From: Bacteroidales bacterium | GTDB lineage: Bacteria > Bacteroidota > Bacteroidia > Bacteroidales > F082 | Direction: 5' to 3' | Assembly: GCA_024400455.1 (NCBI GenBank) | Contig: JAKSMU010000007.1 | Span: 62,001-126,000, forward strand | Length of the DNA: 64,000 bases | Shown here: piece after piece, positions 8,922 through 18,067 of the stretch | Layout of the letters: each line of letters starts with the position of its first letter | Numbering within the stretch: position 1 is the stretch's first letter | The notes under the pieces: model-generated | What the model saw: the letters and a program-made list of their open reading frames with translations, nothing else | The model's database searches: none | Told to the model about the DNA's origin: nothing | Program-made: the position numbers and the translations under genes

Positions 8922-8929
8922 TACTTTTG
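8922..8929 (+). promoter_or_regulatory. -7 box for the first T9SS protein gene
   Basis: TACTTTTG lies 28 bases before the ATG at 8958. It is the likely promoter of the 8958-14228 gene group. Confidence 0.55.
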
Positions 8930-8957
8930 CATTGCAAACAACAAAATCTATAACACT

Positions 8958-10781
8958 ATGAAAAAGTTATTCCTTATTATTATGTTGATGGCCATAGCCA
9001 GCAGCAACTTTGCACAAGACATTTATGCTACAGGATATTATGCAACAGGCACCAAAACGAGAGGTGCATTATACAAAAATGGCACCAGACTTTATACGGT
9101 TCAAGGCTCCAACTATTCCACGAAGGCATCAAAGGTAATGCTCAATTCGGAAGGCGATGTGTATTGGATGGTGGATTATTACAACTCCAATGGTACCATT
9201 CATCATAACGGAATCAGGAAAAACAATGAGGCTCTCTCTGTTCCCAACGGATTTCAGCTCAAGGATTTCTATTGCCTCAACGACACATTGTATGCCGTCG
9301 GTCAGCTTTACAACTCGGATTCAGTAATGGTTGGAGCTGTTTTGCAAGGTGACGACTTTTCGCCTTATTGGCAAATAGGCGATGGAATACGCCCCACATC
9401 TGTCAATGCTGCCGATGTGGACAATCGTACTGGCATCCCCTATTTCTGCGGTTACATTACAACAAATGGAACAAAACAGGCCGCCGTGTGGAAAGAAAAC
9501 GAATTGCATTTCATCTTCCAGCAGCAACATCCATTTGATTCAGTTACCTATTCCGTTGCTAATGAAATTTCGGTTGACAATGGGCTTATTTTTACAAATG
9601 GATATATGGATGTTGATGCAGGCGAGTGGATAACCATCGGTGTCATTTTAAAAGACAATGAGTATTATGTCAGTTGGGGTCTTGATTCGGGCCATTCAAA
9701 AATATGTGCTTTTGCAGGAGAAATATATTACATTTATAACTACCCTCATGGATTTGTTCATGATGTTGTTAAAATTGCAGATGGTCATGGCTATCAGACA
9801 ATGCTTTCTAATTTTGACGGCAATTACGCAACCAACATCTATGCTACACCTTCTGACATCTATGTGTGCGGCAAGAAAGAAGACAAAGCTTGCATTTGGA
9901 AAAATTTCGAAGTGTTTCAACAATATGGCAACAATGACAACATTACTAACATGGCCATTGACGCACGGAGCATTGACATCAATAATGAATGGTACTACGA
10001 AATCCAGAATGATAACGGCTCGGTAACATACCAGCATTTGGAATGTCAGACCGACACCGTCATCGAGAACAAGCGCCCAAAGGTGATTGTGCGCAGCAAC
10101 ACGCAATATGATAAAGACGGACATACCGAAGTGACACACGAATATGTTTATGAGGAAAACGGCAAGGTTTATTGGTGGAACAAGAATTTGCAGGAGTTCA
10201 CCACACTTTATGATTTTGCCGCCGTCCAAGGCGAAGAATGGGAGATCAAGGTGGGCTACGAAAGCATTGTCATGCATGTCGATTCGGTCGGATACTACGA
10301 AAACGAGGGAGAGCGTTATCGCATGTTGCATGTGAGTGACGAAAACGGAATATTCAGCGGTGACATTGTTTCCGGCATCGGCCATCTCACCAGTTTCTTC
10401 CCTGAAAGACTGATGAATAGGAATGTTCATTATACCGTAGATGGCTTGCGCTGTTATTGGGTGAATGATGAATTGCTTTATCATTTCGGCGATGATGACT
10501 GTGATGCGATTTACACAGAACTGCATGGTGGTGTGGAGGAAATGAATGAGAATGGTTTTGCCGTCTATCCGAATCCTGCCAACAGCGTTCTGTATATTGA
10601 GAATTTTAGTGTAAATGAAACACAAAGTCCAGAATATCAAATCACCAACCTGATGGGACAGACCTTGATGCAAGGCAACATCGACAGCGAAAACCAGCAA
10701 ATCGACATCAATACGCTGCCCGCTGGAATGTATTTCCTGACGGTTGAAGGTGAAACTACAAAATTTGTAATTGACAGATAA
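8958..10781 (+). CDS. T9SS-sorted secreted protein with propeller-like N-terminal repeats
   Basis: A 607-residue exported protein. The signal peptide (MKKLFLIIMLMAIASSNFAQ) is followed by loose repeats of about 45-60 residues that read like beta-propeller blades: GYYATGTKTRGALYKNGTRL, VGAVLQGDDF, GYITTNGTKQAAVWKENEL, YVCGKKEDKACIWKNFEVF. Residues 344-490 form a module that is identical at DNA level to one in the next gene. The last ~75 residues are a type A T9SS sorting domain (VYPNPANSVLYIE, YQITNLMGQTLMQG, LPAGMYFLTV). The ATG at 8958 follows a -7 box, so an upstream in-frame extension is rejected. Expected location: cell surface or secreted. Specific function unknown. Confidence 0.85.
   Translation: MKKLFLIIMLMAIASSNFAQDIYATGYYATGTKTRGALYKNGTRLYTVQGSNYSTKASKVMLNSEGDVYWMVDYYNSNGTIHHNGIRKNNEALSVPNGFQLKDFYCLNDTLYAVGQLYNSDSVMVGAVLQGDDFSPYWQIGDGIRPTSVNAADVDNRTGIPYFCGYITTNGTKQAAVWKENELHFIFQQQHPFDSVTYSVANEISVDNGLIFTNGYMDVDAGEWITIGVILKDNEYYVSWGLDSGHSKICAFAGEIYYIYNYPHGFVHDVVKIADGHGYQTMLSNFDGNYATNIYATPSDIYVCGKKEDKACIWKNFEVFQQYGNNDNITNMAIDARSIDINNEWYYEIQNDNGSVTYQHLECQTDTVIENKRPKVIVRSNTQYDKDGHTEVTHEYVYEENGKVYWWNKNLQEFTTLYDFAAVQGEEWEIKVGYESIVMHVDSVGYYENEGERYRMLHVSDENGIFSGDIVSGIGHLTSFFPERLMNRNVHYTVDGLRCYWVNDELLYHFGDDDCDAIYTELHGGVEEMNENGFAVYPNPANSVLYIENFSVNETQSPEYQITNLMGQTLMQGNIDSENQQIDINTLPAGMYFLTVEGETTKFVIDR
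9987..10427 (+). repeat. 441-bp perfect direct repeat, copy 1
   Basis: By line-by-line reading this stretch is identical to 12095-12535, offset 2108 bp. It encodes residues 344-490 of the first T9SS protein, in the same frame in both genes. Identity stops abruptly at both ends, as expected from recent duplication or gene conversion. Confidence 0.95.
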
Positions 10782-10804
10782 TCAACCCAAAAAATTAACA
10801 TACT

Positions 10805-12868
10805 ATGAAAAAGTTATTTCTCATTATCGTATTGATGGCGATGGTTGGCAGCAACTTCGCGCAGCAAACTCATTATAGTTTTTCTGAAGTCGTTGAATCG
10901 GGACAGACTTTGTATTTTTTGAAACGGAGCTACAGCCCACAAGAGGTTTGGGTTACCTACCCGTGTCATAATAGTGGAGAAGATTTTTATTATGGTTATG
11001 ATAAGCCAACGGGGGATTTGGTCATCCCGTCAACCATAACTCATAATGATACGGTTTATACAATTACACGTGTCGATTTCAGCGCATTTCGTGATTGTGA
11101 TGATATCACTTCTGTCGTATTTCCTAATACACTGAATTTTATTGGACAAGCATCATTCCTCTCATGTAGAAATCTCACAGGAGAAATAGTGATTCCCGAT
11201 TTAGTAACCATCATTAGTTCCAACGCTTTTTCCTTTTGTCCAAACATTACATCCGTAGCCTTTGGCAATTCATTACTTGAAATCCGCGATCTTGCATTTT
11301 TGGATTGTAACTCCTTGGAACACATATCAGGTCTTCCTAATTCATTGACAGATTTAGGAGAGGAAGCTTTCAGCAGATGCTTTCAGCTTTGTGATACAAT
11401 CGTTATTCCACCTCACATTACCACAATAGAAAAGGGTGTATTCTCAAACTGCAAAATACCCTCAGTGATTATTCCTGAAGGAGTCACAACTATCAAAAAT
11501 CAGGCATTTGCAAATTGCCCGATAGTGTCAATTAATATTCCATCTACCGTAACTACTATAGGAAGTTCTGCTTTTTATGCATGCCCTGATCTTCAATATA
11601 TCACCGTTGCTGAAGCCAACCCTTTTTTCGACAGCCGAGGAAATTGCAACGCCTTGATTGAGACCGCTACCAATACCTTACTCAAGGGAAGCAAAAACAC
11701 TATCATTCCTGACGACGTCTCCATTATCGCGACGAATGCCTTTGCTTACATCAGCGGTTTAGACTCTATTGCCATTCCATCATCTGTTGAACAGATACAA
11801 GATGGAGCATTTAGCGGATGTGATTCATTATCAACGATCACATTGCCATCATCCGTTTCCTTCATTGGCGATAATGCATTGTCATGCTGCGGCTTGACTT
11901 CCATTATTTGCAAATCCTCTAACCCTCCAACTGCCTACAACAATTATGGAAATTATAATTATTATTGCAGTTTTTGCGGTGTCAATAATGAGATTCCCAT
12001 CCACATTCCATTTGGCACCACCGAAGCCTATCGCAATGCGGCTGGATGGGATTATTTTTCCAATTTCATTGAAACAGAAATGAACCTTGAAAGCGAATGG
12101 TACTACGAAATCCAGAATGATAACGGCTCGGTAACATACCAGCATTTGGAATGTCAGACCGACACCGTCATCGAGAACAAGCGCCCAAAGGTGATTGTGC
12201 GCAGCAACACGCAATATGATAAAGACGGACATACCGAAGTGACACACGAATATGTTTATGAGGAAAACGGCAAGGTTTATTGGTGGAACAAGAATTTGCA
12301 GGAGTTCACCACACTTTATGATTTTGCCGCCGTCCAAGGCGAAGAATGGGAGATCAAGGTGGGCTACGAAAGCATTGTCATGCATGTCGATTCGGTCGGA
12401 TACTACGAAAACGAGGGAGAGCGTTATCGCATGTTGCATGTGAGTGACGAAAACGGAATATTCAGCGGTGACATTGTTTCCGGCATCGGCCATCTCACCA
12501 GTTTCTTCCCTGAAAGACTGATGAATAGGAATGTTAACTTCACCGTTGATGGTATGCGCTGTTATTGGGTAACAGGAGAATTGCGTTATCACAATGGTGA
12601 TGAGTGCGATGCAATCTACACAAAATTGCATGGCGTGGAGGAAATGAATGGAAATGGTTTTGCCGTCTATCCGAATCCTGCCAACAGCGTTCTTTACGTT
12701 GAGGTTTTGCCAATGGGACAGAAATATCAAATCACCAACCTGATGGGACAGACTTTGCTGCAAGGATATATTACATCTGAAAACCAGCAGATTGACATTG
12801 CCAATTTGCCTGCCGGAATGTATTTCGTCAGCGTTGGCGAACATTCGGTGAAATTTGTGGTGCAATAA
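10805..12868 (+). CDS. T9SS-sorted BspA-like leucine-rich-repeat protein
   Basis: A 687-residue exported protein. The signal peptide (MKKLFLIIVLMAMVGSNFAQ) closely resembles that of the preceding gene. Residues ~60-410 are about twelve LRR_5 (BspA-type) repeats of the pattern IPSSVxxIxxxAFxxCxxLxxI; examples are VTTIGSSAFYACPDLQYITV and VEQIQDGAFSGCDSLSTITL. Residues 431-577 are the shared module identical to the upstream gene. A T9SS type A sorting domain closes the protein (VYPNPANSVLYVE, LPAGMYFVSV). BspA-like LRR proteins often bind host or matrix proteins; the ligand here is unknown. It starts 23 bases after the preceding stop, so the two are probably one operon. Confidence 0.88.
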   Translation: MKKLFLIIVLMAMVGSNFAQQTHYSFSEVVESGQTLYFLKRSYSPQEVWVTYPCHNSGEDFYYGYDKPTGDLVIPSTITHNDTVYTITRVDFSAFRDCDDITSVVFPNTLNFIGQASFLSCRNLTGEIVIPDLVTIISSNAFSFCPNITSVAFGNSLLEIRDLAFLDCNSLEHISGLPNSLTDLGEEAFSRCFQLCDTIVIPPHITTIEKGVFSNCKIPSVIIPEGVTTIKNQAFANCPIVSINIPSTVTTIGSSAFYACPDLQYITVAEANPFFDSRGNCNALIETATNTLLKGSKNTIIPDDVSIIATNAFAYISGLDSIAIPSSVEQIQDGAFSGCDSLSTITLPSSVSFIGDNALSCCGLTSIICKSSNPPTAYNNYGNYNYYCSFCGVNNEIPIHIPFGTTEAYRNAAGWDYFSNFIETEMNLESEWYYEIQNDNGSVTYQHLECQTDTVIENKRPKVIVRSNTQYDKDGHTEVTHEYVYEENGKVYWWNKNLQEFTTLYDFAAVQGEEWEIKVGYESIVMHVDSVGYYENEGERYRMLHVSDENGIFSGDIVSGIGHLTSFFPERLMNRNVNFTVDGMRCYWVTGELRYHNGDECDAIYTKLHGVEEMNGNGFAVYPNPANSVLYVEVLPMGQKYQITNLMGQTLLQGYITSENQQIDIANLPAGMYFVSVGEHSVKFVVQ
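12095..12535 (+). repeat. 441-bp perfect direct repeat, copy 2
   Basis: Second copy of the repeat at 9987-10427, coding for residues 431-577 of the LRR protein. Recombination between copies would delete 2108 bp and join the propeller N-terminus to the second sorting domain in frame. Confidence 0.95.
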
Positions 12869-12881
12869 AAAAGGAAAGACC

Positions 12882-14228
12882 ATGAAACCGCGATATTTCG
12901 TATGGGCATTTCTTGTATGGGCGTTTTTAACAGCCTGTCAGCATAAAGACCGCTGGTTAGAGGAGGCTGAAACGCATTTCCAAGAAGGATGTGAACAACT
13001 TTCCGTCAAACAGTCGGAGGCTGCGGCAGAGTCGTTCAGCCAAGCTTTGCTCGCCATAAACCATTGCGATTTAAAGCAACCCGAAGCAAAACGGCTGAAA
13101 GGTCAGATTGAAGACAATCTTGGCACACGCTATTGGAAACATGGCCTTTTCAAGGAAGCCTTGTCGCTCCACACCGAAGCTGCCGGCTTGTTTCAGGAAA
13201 TCAACGATTCAACCTTATTAATGAATACGTTGCGCAATTGTGCCAGGACAATGGCATCGTTGGGCGACATTGAAGCGGCGCAACAGCATTATGACGAAGC
13301 TCACAACATAGCCAAAGCATTGAACGACAAAACGATGGAAAGCGACATTCTCCTCGAATCGAGCCGCGATGTGCTTTTGGTAAAGGAAGATTACAATCAG
13401 GCGATTGAGCGCGTCACCAAAGCCTTGGAAGGCGGTGCTGAACCTGACATCTGTCATCTGACCTTGGGTTTGGCCCATTATTATCTGGAACAGGACAGCC
13501 TTGCATTGTTCCACCTCGGCGAAGCCGCGAAAAGTAAAAAGGCAGGCACACGAATGTCGGCTTATCAAAGTCTGTCGTTCATCCATCAGATTGTGGGCGA
13601 TTATCAGCAAGCACTTGAATGTCAGGAATTTTTTAACGAAAACATGATGCAGGCTGATGAAGAAAACCGCAACGAGCAGGTGCAACGTATCAAGGCGGAA
13701 TATGACTTGCAAAGTCAGAAAATCAGTCTGCAAGCCGAGCAGAAACAGAAAAGTCTCTATCTCTACCTCATTCTCGGTGGCTTGGTGGTGGCTTTGGCTA
13801 TCGTATTGCTGTTGTTACGGCAAAAGACGCTGATGGCCAAACTGAAAAGCGAAGAAATGAAGAACCAGTTGGAACTTGAGCTGAAGAAGAACAAGGTGTA
13901 TGTCACGGCTTTGGCACTCAACGAGCAAATCACCACTTCGACTATCGATTTCGAACTCAAGGAAAGCGAGTGGGACGATTTCGTGAAAATCATCGATAAG
14001 GTTTACGGCAATTTCATTGCACGCCTCACCAAGCAATATCCGAATCTGACAAAAAGCGACATACAAATCTGCTGTCTCACCAAACAAGGCTTCAGCAATC
14101 AGGCCATTTCCATCCTGATGAATTTGCAGACCAACTCCTATGCCCGCCGCAAATCGCGCATCAAACAGGAGAAAATGAATGGATTGGAAGATGAAAGGAG
14201 TTTTGAGGATATTGTGAAGGCAATCTAA
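12882..14228 (+). CDS. Lipoprotein TPR-membrane-HTH regulator
   Basis: A 448-residue protein. A lipoprotein-like signal (AFLVWAFLTACQHKD) comes first, then TPR helices from about residues 20-260, a transmembrane helix (LYLYLILGGLVVALAIVLLLL) near 295-315, a coiled coil (about 320-345), and a C-terminal ~80-residue domain with a LuxR-like helix-turn-helix (LTKSDIQICCLTKQGFSNQ, then NSYARRKSRIKQEK). This layout is common in Bacteroidota and is thought to couple an outside or periplasmic TPR sensor to DNA binding. The ATG at 12882 follows AAAGGAAAG and lies 13 bases after the LRR gene; it probably belongs to the same operon and may regulate it (inference). The lipid anchor plus membrane helix is an odd pairing. 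Confidence 0.75.
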   Translation: MKPRYFVWAFLVWAFLTACQHKDRWLEEAETHFQEGCEQLSVKQSEAAAESFSQALLAINHCDLKQPEAKRLKGQIEDNLGTRYWKHGLFKEALSLHTEAAGLFQEINDSTLLMNTLRNCARTMASLGDIEAAQQHYDEAHNIAKALNDKTMESDILLESSRDVLLVKEDYNQAIERVTKALEGGAEPDICHLTLGLAHYYLEQDSLALFHLGEAAKSKKAGTRMSAYQSLSFIHQIVGDYQQALECQEFFNENMMQADEENRNEQVQRIKAEYDLQSQKISLQAEQKQKSLYLYLILGGLVVALAIVLLLLRQKTLMAKLKSEEMKNQLELELKKNKVYVTALALNEQITTSTIDFELKESEWDDFVKIIDKVYGNFIARLTKQYPNLTKSDIQICCLTKQGFSNQAISILMNLQTNSYARRKSRIKQEKMNGLEDERSFEDIVKAI

Positions 14229-14246
14229 GGGGAGGAATATATTTAA

Positions 14247-14280
14247 AAAAGTAAAGGCGCACATGTGCGCCTTTACTTTT
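14247..14280. terminator. Bidirectional terminator, perfect 34-bp palindrome
   Basis: A 17-bp arm and its exact complement meet without a loop (centre CACATGTG), bounded by AAAA on one side and TTTT on the other. It serves the TPR regulator gene and, on the opposite strand, the pseudouridine synthase gene. Confidence 0.85.
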
Positions 14281-14301
14281 CAATTATCTGTCAGATAAAT
14301 A

Positions 14302-15795
14302 TTAGATTTTCTTCAGCATACTCACTTCCATATCGGTGAGGAAACGCCATTCGCCGCGAGGAAGTTTGTATTTGTCGAGGCCGGCGAACATCACGCGGTC
14401 GAGCTTTTCGACTTCGTAGCCGAGGTGTTCGAAAATGCGGCGGACGATACGGTTGCGGCCCGAATGTAATTCAATGCCGATTTCCTTCTTGCTTTCGTCG
14501 CCTTCAACGTATGAAATGGCATCGGCTGCAATAGGACCATCGTCGAGTTCAATGCCTTCGGCAATGCGGAGCAGGTCGTTCTTGGTCAAAGCCTTGTCCA
14601 AAGTCACCTGGTACATTTTCGACACTTCGCTGCTTGGGTGGGTGAGTTTCTTTGCCAAATCGCCATCGTTGGTGAAAAGCAAAAGGCCAGTCGTCAGCTT
14701 ATCCAGACGGCCAACAGGGAAGATGCGTTCTTCGCAAGCGCCTTCAACGAGTTCCATGACGGTGTCGCGCTCGTATGGGTCGTCGGCTGTCGTGATGTAG
14801 CCTTTAGGCTTGTTCAGCAGGATATAACGGAGCTTCTCGCGGTTCAGGGTCTGGCCGCCATAAACGACTTTGTCTTCGGTCTTAACCTTGAAACCCATTG
14901 TAGTGATGACTTCGCCATTCACGGTGACGCAACCAGCCTTAATCAGGTCGTCGGCTTCGCGGCGTGAGCAGATGCCACAGTCGGCGAGATATTTGTTCAA
15001 GCGGATTTCGCCAGTTGCCTTCGGACGGTCATACATCGGGTCTTTTTCGCGGACATAGCCCTTACGGCCTCTGCGTGGAGCTTCTTCGTTCTCGTCTTCA
15101 AAACGGCGGCCTCTGCGGTCGTCGAAGCGGCGTTCACCTCTTGGTTTGTCATCATCGAAGCGACGGCGTGGGCGGTCGTCAAAACGACGTTCGCCACGTG
15201 GTTTGTCGTCATCGAAACGGCGGCTTCTTGGGCGGTCGTCGAATTTACGTTCACCTCTTGGTTTATCATCGTCGAAGCGGCGGCGAGGACGGTCTTCAAA
15301 TCTGCGTTCGCCTCTTGGCTTGTCTTCATCATCGAAACGGCGACGTGGGCGATCCTCAAAACGGCGTTCGCCACGTGGTTTGTCATCATCGAAACGGCGT
15401 GATCTTGGACGGTCGTCGAAGCGGCGTTCACCTCTCGGTTTGTCATCGTCAAATTTGCGGCCTCTTGGTTTGTCGTCAAATCTGCGGACACCTCTCGGCT
15501 TGTCTTCGTCATCGAAACGGCGGCGTGGACGGTCGCCGAATTTGCGTTCACCGCGTTCTTCATCGTCGAAGCGGCGGCGAGGACGGTCACCGAACTTGCG
15601 GTCACCTTGGTTGTCATCAAAACGGCGTTCACCTCTCGGCTTGTCACCGAATTTTCTTTCTCTTCTTTCTTCTCTTCCTTCTTCGTCACCATCGCGGTGA
15701 GAAAATCTGAAGGACTTGCCCTGTAGGAACTCATCGTGATGTTCTACAGTCTTCCTGGTGCGTGGACGCTTACCAGTGCTTTCTCTTTCTGTCAT
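14302..15795 (-). CDS. rRNA pseudouridine synthase (RsuA/RluB family) with long Arg/Asp repeat tail
   Basis: A 497-residue protein. The C-terminal half is a standard RsuA/RluB/E/F-type synthase: an S4 RNA-binding domain (IRLNKYLADCGICSRREAD, about 262-310) and the catalytic motif GRLDKLTTGLLLF with Asp near residue 365. It probably modifies 23S or 16S rRNA; which site cannot be told. Residues ~40-235 are low complexity, with about ten copies of a 15-20-residue unit like DDKPRGERRFDDRPRRRF, alternating acidic and Arg-rich blocks. This resembles RGG-type RNA-binding tails and may help recruit RNA or drive condensation (inference). Long open frames on both strands here are by-products of the repeat. 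A -7 box is at 15830-15837. Confidence 0.9.
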   Translation of the reverse strand: MTERESTGKRPRTRKTVEHHDEFLQGKSFRFSHRDGDEEGREERRERKFGDKPRGERRFDDNQGDRKFGDRPRRRFDDEERGERKFGDRPRRRFDDEDKPRGVRRFDDKPRGRKFDDDKPRGERRFDDRPRSRRFDDDKPRGERRFEDRPRRRFDDEDKPRGERRFEDRPRRRFDDDKPRGERKFDDRPRSRRFDDDKPRGERRFDDRPRRRFDDDKPRGERRFDDRRGRRFEDENEEAPRRGRKGYVREKDPMYDRPKATGEIRLNKYLADCGICSRREADDLIKAGCVTVNGEVITTMGFKVKTEDKVVYGGQTLNREKLRYILLNKPKGYITTADDPYERDTVMELVEGACEERIFPVGRLDKLTTGLLLFTNDGDLAKKLTHPSSEVSKMYQVTLDKALTKNDLLRIAEGIELDDGPIAADAISYVEGDESKKEIGIELHSGRNRIVRRIFEHLGYEVEKLDRVMFAGLDKYKLPRGEWRFLTDMEVSMLKKI

Positions 15796-15829
15796 TAAAG
15801 TATAGTATTATGTGAAAATTTTCGGGCGG

Positions 15830-15837
15830 CAAAAGTA
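15830..15837 (-). promoter_or_regulatory. -7 box for the pseudouridine synthase gene
   Basis: On the minus strand this reads TACTTTTG, 34 bases before the ATG at 15795. Confidence 0.55.
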
Positions 15838-15880
15838 GTAAAAAGTTGGGACTTGGAGTGTGAAAAACTGAGAATTAATA

Positions 15881-15915
15881 AAAAAACAGGAGAAAGCCCC
15901 AAGACCTTCTCCTGT
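15881..15915 (-). terminator. Terminator of the T9SS Omp28-like gene
   Basis: On the minus strand, ACAGGAGAA and TTCTCCTGT form a 9-bp stem followed by a T-run (A-run at 15881-15886 on the plus strand). It lies 23 bases after the stop of the 15938-17971 gene. Confidence 0.75.
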
Positions 15916-15937
15916 CAGAAATCAATTGATAAGATTA

Positions 15938-17971
15938 TCAATGTGTAATCACCAAGCGTTGTGTGCTGTTGCCTTCAGCATGGTTGATGTTGAGGAAATA
16001 GACGCCGTTGCTGTAGTTGGCGAGGTTCAGCTGGACTGACTTGCCGCTGACATTAAAGCTTTCAACCAATGCGCCAAGCACATTGTAGATGTCGATTTGC
16101 TGCAGTTCGTTGGTTGCATCAATGCGAACCATGTTGCTGGCAGGATTTGGATAAACATGGCAGCTGTTTTCTGTATTTTCAGCGACAGCCCAAGTGTTTG
16201 TCTTAGCTGCAACGACCTTAACGGAGGTCATGTCGTCGCTATAGACGGCCTGAACTTCGGTGACATAGAATGTGCCGAATTCACCAGCAAAGGTGTATTC
16301 CATATCGGTAGTGTTTTCAGCGACCAATTCGCCGTTGACGAAAACATTGTAACCAGTAGGATTGCCTTGTTCAGGAGCTTCCCATGTGAGAACCATGATG
16401 TTTTCTTCACCGGTTTCGTCTTCTGTCAGTTCGACTTTCTGTGGAGCGTATGGGTGGTCTGTGTTTTCATACATGAAGTGGCTGTTGAAAACACTTTTGG
16501 CATTGTAGTCTTCAACCCAAACTGACACTTCAAGGTCGGTCATTTCTTCAACGTGTGTTGATGACATGTCTTGAGTGAATTCAAGATGCTGGTATTCGCC
16601 GGCAGCGATTGAGATGGTTGAACCGTTACCATTAGGCAACATCTTCATCATAATGTGGTGGAAGCTTGTTTCGCCGTTGCCACCGACATTGTTGTGGGTT
16701 TCTTTTTCGTTGACGGTGACATATGCTCTGACGTTGTTCATGTCAATGTACGACATGATATCGGCTGAAACATGGATGGTGTTGCCTTCAACGGTGAAAG
16801 CGCCGCGGATTTCAGCGAAAGCAGGTGTGTTGTAGTGGGCATCAAGAGTAGCTTGTGTGGCGGCACCATAACCTTGGTCGTCGCCGTCCATGAACACTTG
16901 AGGAACAGCATTCACACCATAGTGATTTCTTCTGACGCCGCCTTCTTCTGTGTAGTAAGGGTCGCCGTTACCAGGCCAGTTCATCTGATACTTGGTGTAA
17001 GTGAATTTGCCAGGATTGTTGTTGCAGAGGTTGAGCATAGCCGTATTGACGCTGACGCATGGTCCGCAGGTCGATGATGAGAAATGTTCAATCATAGGAA
17101 TCTTCTGGGCTGAACCCAAAGCCACGCTAACAGTCTTTGCCAGCGTGTTGTTGTCTTCGATGTCATCAGGAGTGCCGTTGACATTCAGAATGTTGACGGT
17201 AAGGCTGTATGTGCCAGGAATCAAAGCGGCCAAGGTTGTGAAATCCAAGGCTGCTGTGCCCAACGAAGGAATGTTGACGGAGAAAGTCTCGGTAACAGGT
17301 TCGTTTTCATCAATCTGATAGCTGGCTTCAATAGATGTTACAGGGGTAACGCCATAGTTGAAAACCTGCATGCTGATAGGCAGATTGCCAGCGCCAACGA
17401 AATCAGGCACATTGATAGCTGTTGCGCCAAGGTCAAGGTTTTCGAGGGTGTAGATTTCAATGTCATCGAAATACCAGTCGTTGATGTTGTAGCTGTTGCC
17501 TGTGAAATAGATGCAGAACTGCACGTTGGCATTACCCATGTCAGGAGTGCTAAGTTCCTGAGAGAAAGAATACTGTGTGCTGTTTGAAAATCCTTGGCTC
17601 CAGGCGTCATTCCATGTGGTGCCTCCATCGGATGTGGTGGCAACGCCAATCGTATTGGAGCCTGAGTAATTATCAAGGTAGTGTTTGAAGGAAACGACCA
17701 CGCTTGAAACACCAGTGAGGTCGACAACAGGAGAAACGAAACGGGACATGCCGTTGAACTGAGGATCCCAGTCGAGTCTCAACTCGTTGGCAGAGCCACC
17801 GGCATTGGTTGAGCTGGAAATTGACCAGTTGCTGGCACCTGCGCCTGCAATTGACCAACCGGCAGGAATTGAGCTGCCATCGAATGATTCATGCAACAGG
17901 GAGTTGCGAGTTTGTGCCATTGTGGCTGTTGCAAACAGCATGGCAAAGACGAAAAGTAAAGATTTTCTCAT
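15938..17971 (-). CDS. T9SS-sorted multidomain protein with Omp28-like thioredoxin fold
   Basis: A 677-residue secreted protein. Order of domains: signal peptide (MRKSLLFVFAMLFATATMAQ); a jelly-roll adhesion-type domain (SLLHESFDGSSIPAGWSIAG ... NDWYFDDIEIY, about 20-175); a CARDB-like beta domain (about 175-285); a thioredoxin/Omp28-like domain starting PMIEHFSSSTCGPC with a CxxC redox pair and cis-Pro region NAVPQVFMDG; a beta sandwich (about 390-495); a fibronectin-III-like domain (APQKVELTEDETGEENIMVL); and a T9SS type A sorting domain (VYPNPASNMVRIDA, YSNGVYFLNI). The CGPC suggests disulfide or thiol chemistry at the cell surface. Single gene with its own promoter and terminator. Confidence 0.85.
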   Translation of the reverse strand: MRKSLLFVFAMLFATATMAQTRNSLLHESFDGSSIPAGWSIAGAGASNWSISSSTNAGGSANELRLDWDPQFNGMSRFVSPVVDLTGVSSVVVSFKHYLDNYSGSNTIGVATTSDGGTTWNDAWSQGFSNSTQYSFSQELSTPDMGNANVQFCIYFTGNSYNINDWYFDDIEIYTLENLDLGATAINVPDFVGAGNLPISMQVFNYGVTPVTSIEASYQIDENEPVTETFSVNIPSLGTAALDFTTLAALIPGTYSLTVNILNVNGTPDDIEDNNTLAKTVSVALGSAQKIPMIEHFSSSTCGPCVSVNTAMLNLCNNNPGKFTYTKYQMNWPGNGDPYYTEEGGVRRNHYGVNAVPQVFMDGDDQGYGAATQATLDAHYNTPAFAEIRGAFTVEGNTIHVSADIMSYIDMNNVRAYVTVNEKETHNNVGGNGETSFHHIMMKMLPNGNGSTISIAAGEYQHLEFTQDMSSTHVEEMTDLEVSVWVEDYNAKSVFNSHFMYENTDHPYAPQKVELTEDETGEENIMVLTWEAPEQGNPTGYNVFVNGELVAENTTDMEYTFAGEFGTFYVTEVQAVYSDDMTSVKVVAAKTNTWAVAENTENSCHVYPNPASNMVRIDATNELQQIDIYNVLGALVESFNVSGKSVQLNLANYSNGVYFLNINHAEGNSTQRLVITH

Positions 17972-18010
17972 AGTGATGAAATTTAAGTTGTTTGATAAGT
18001 TTTATGGGTG

Positions 18011-18018
18011 CAAATGTA
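18011..18018 (-). promoter_or_regulatory. -7 box for the T9SS Omp28-like gene
   Basis: On the minus strand this reads TACATTTG, 39 bases before the ATG at 17971. It is divergent from the box at 18041-18048. Confidence 0.5.
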
Positions 18019-18040
18019 AGACTTATTTCAAAAGAAGACC

Positions 18041-18048
18041 TATCTTTG
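18041..18048 (+). promoter_or_regulatory. -7 box for the FeMo-cofactor-family gene
   Basis: TATCTTTG lies 19 bases before the ATG at 18068. Confidence 0.55.
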
Positions 18049-18067
18049 CAGAAAAATTGGAGAAAAA

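Noticed and set aside
9696..10700. Long minus-strand open frames opposite both T9SS genes (also 11882-12883)
   Set aside because: They are shadows of the shared module; the predicted products are hydrophobic strings without domains or starts.
15000..15710. Very long open frames on both strands over the pseudouridine synthase N-terminus
   Set aside because: They arise from the Arg/Asp repeat codons (rows of Ser/Leu/Arg or Val/Ala/Ser when read in other frames). Only the frame with the S4 and catalytic domains makes sense.
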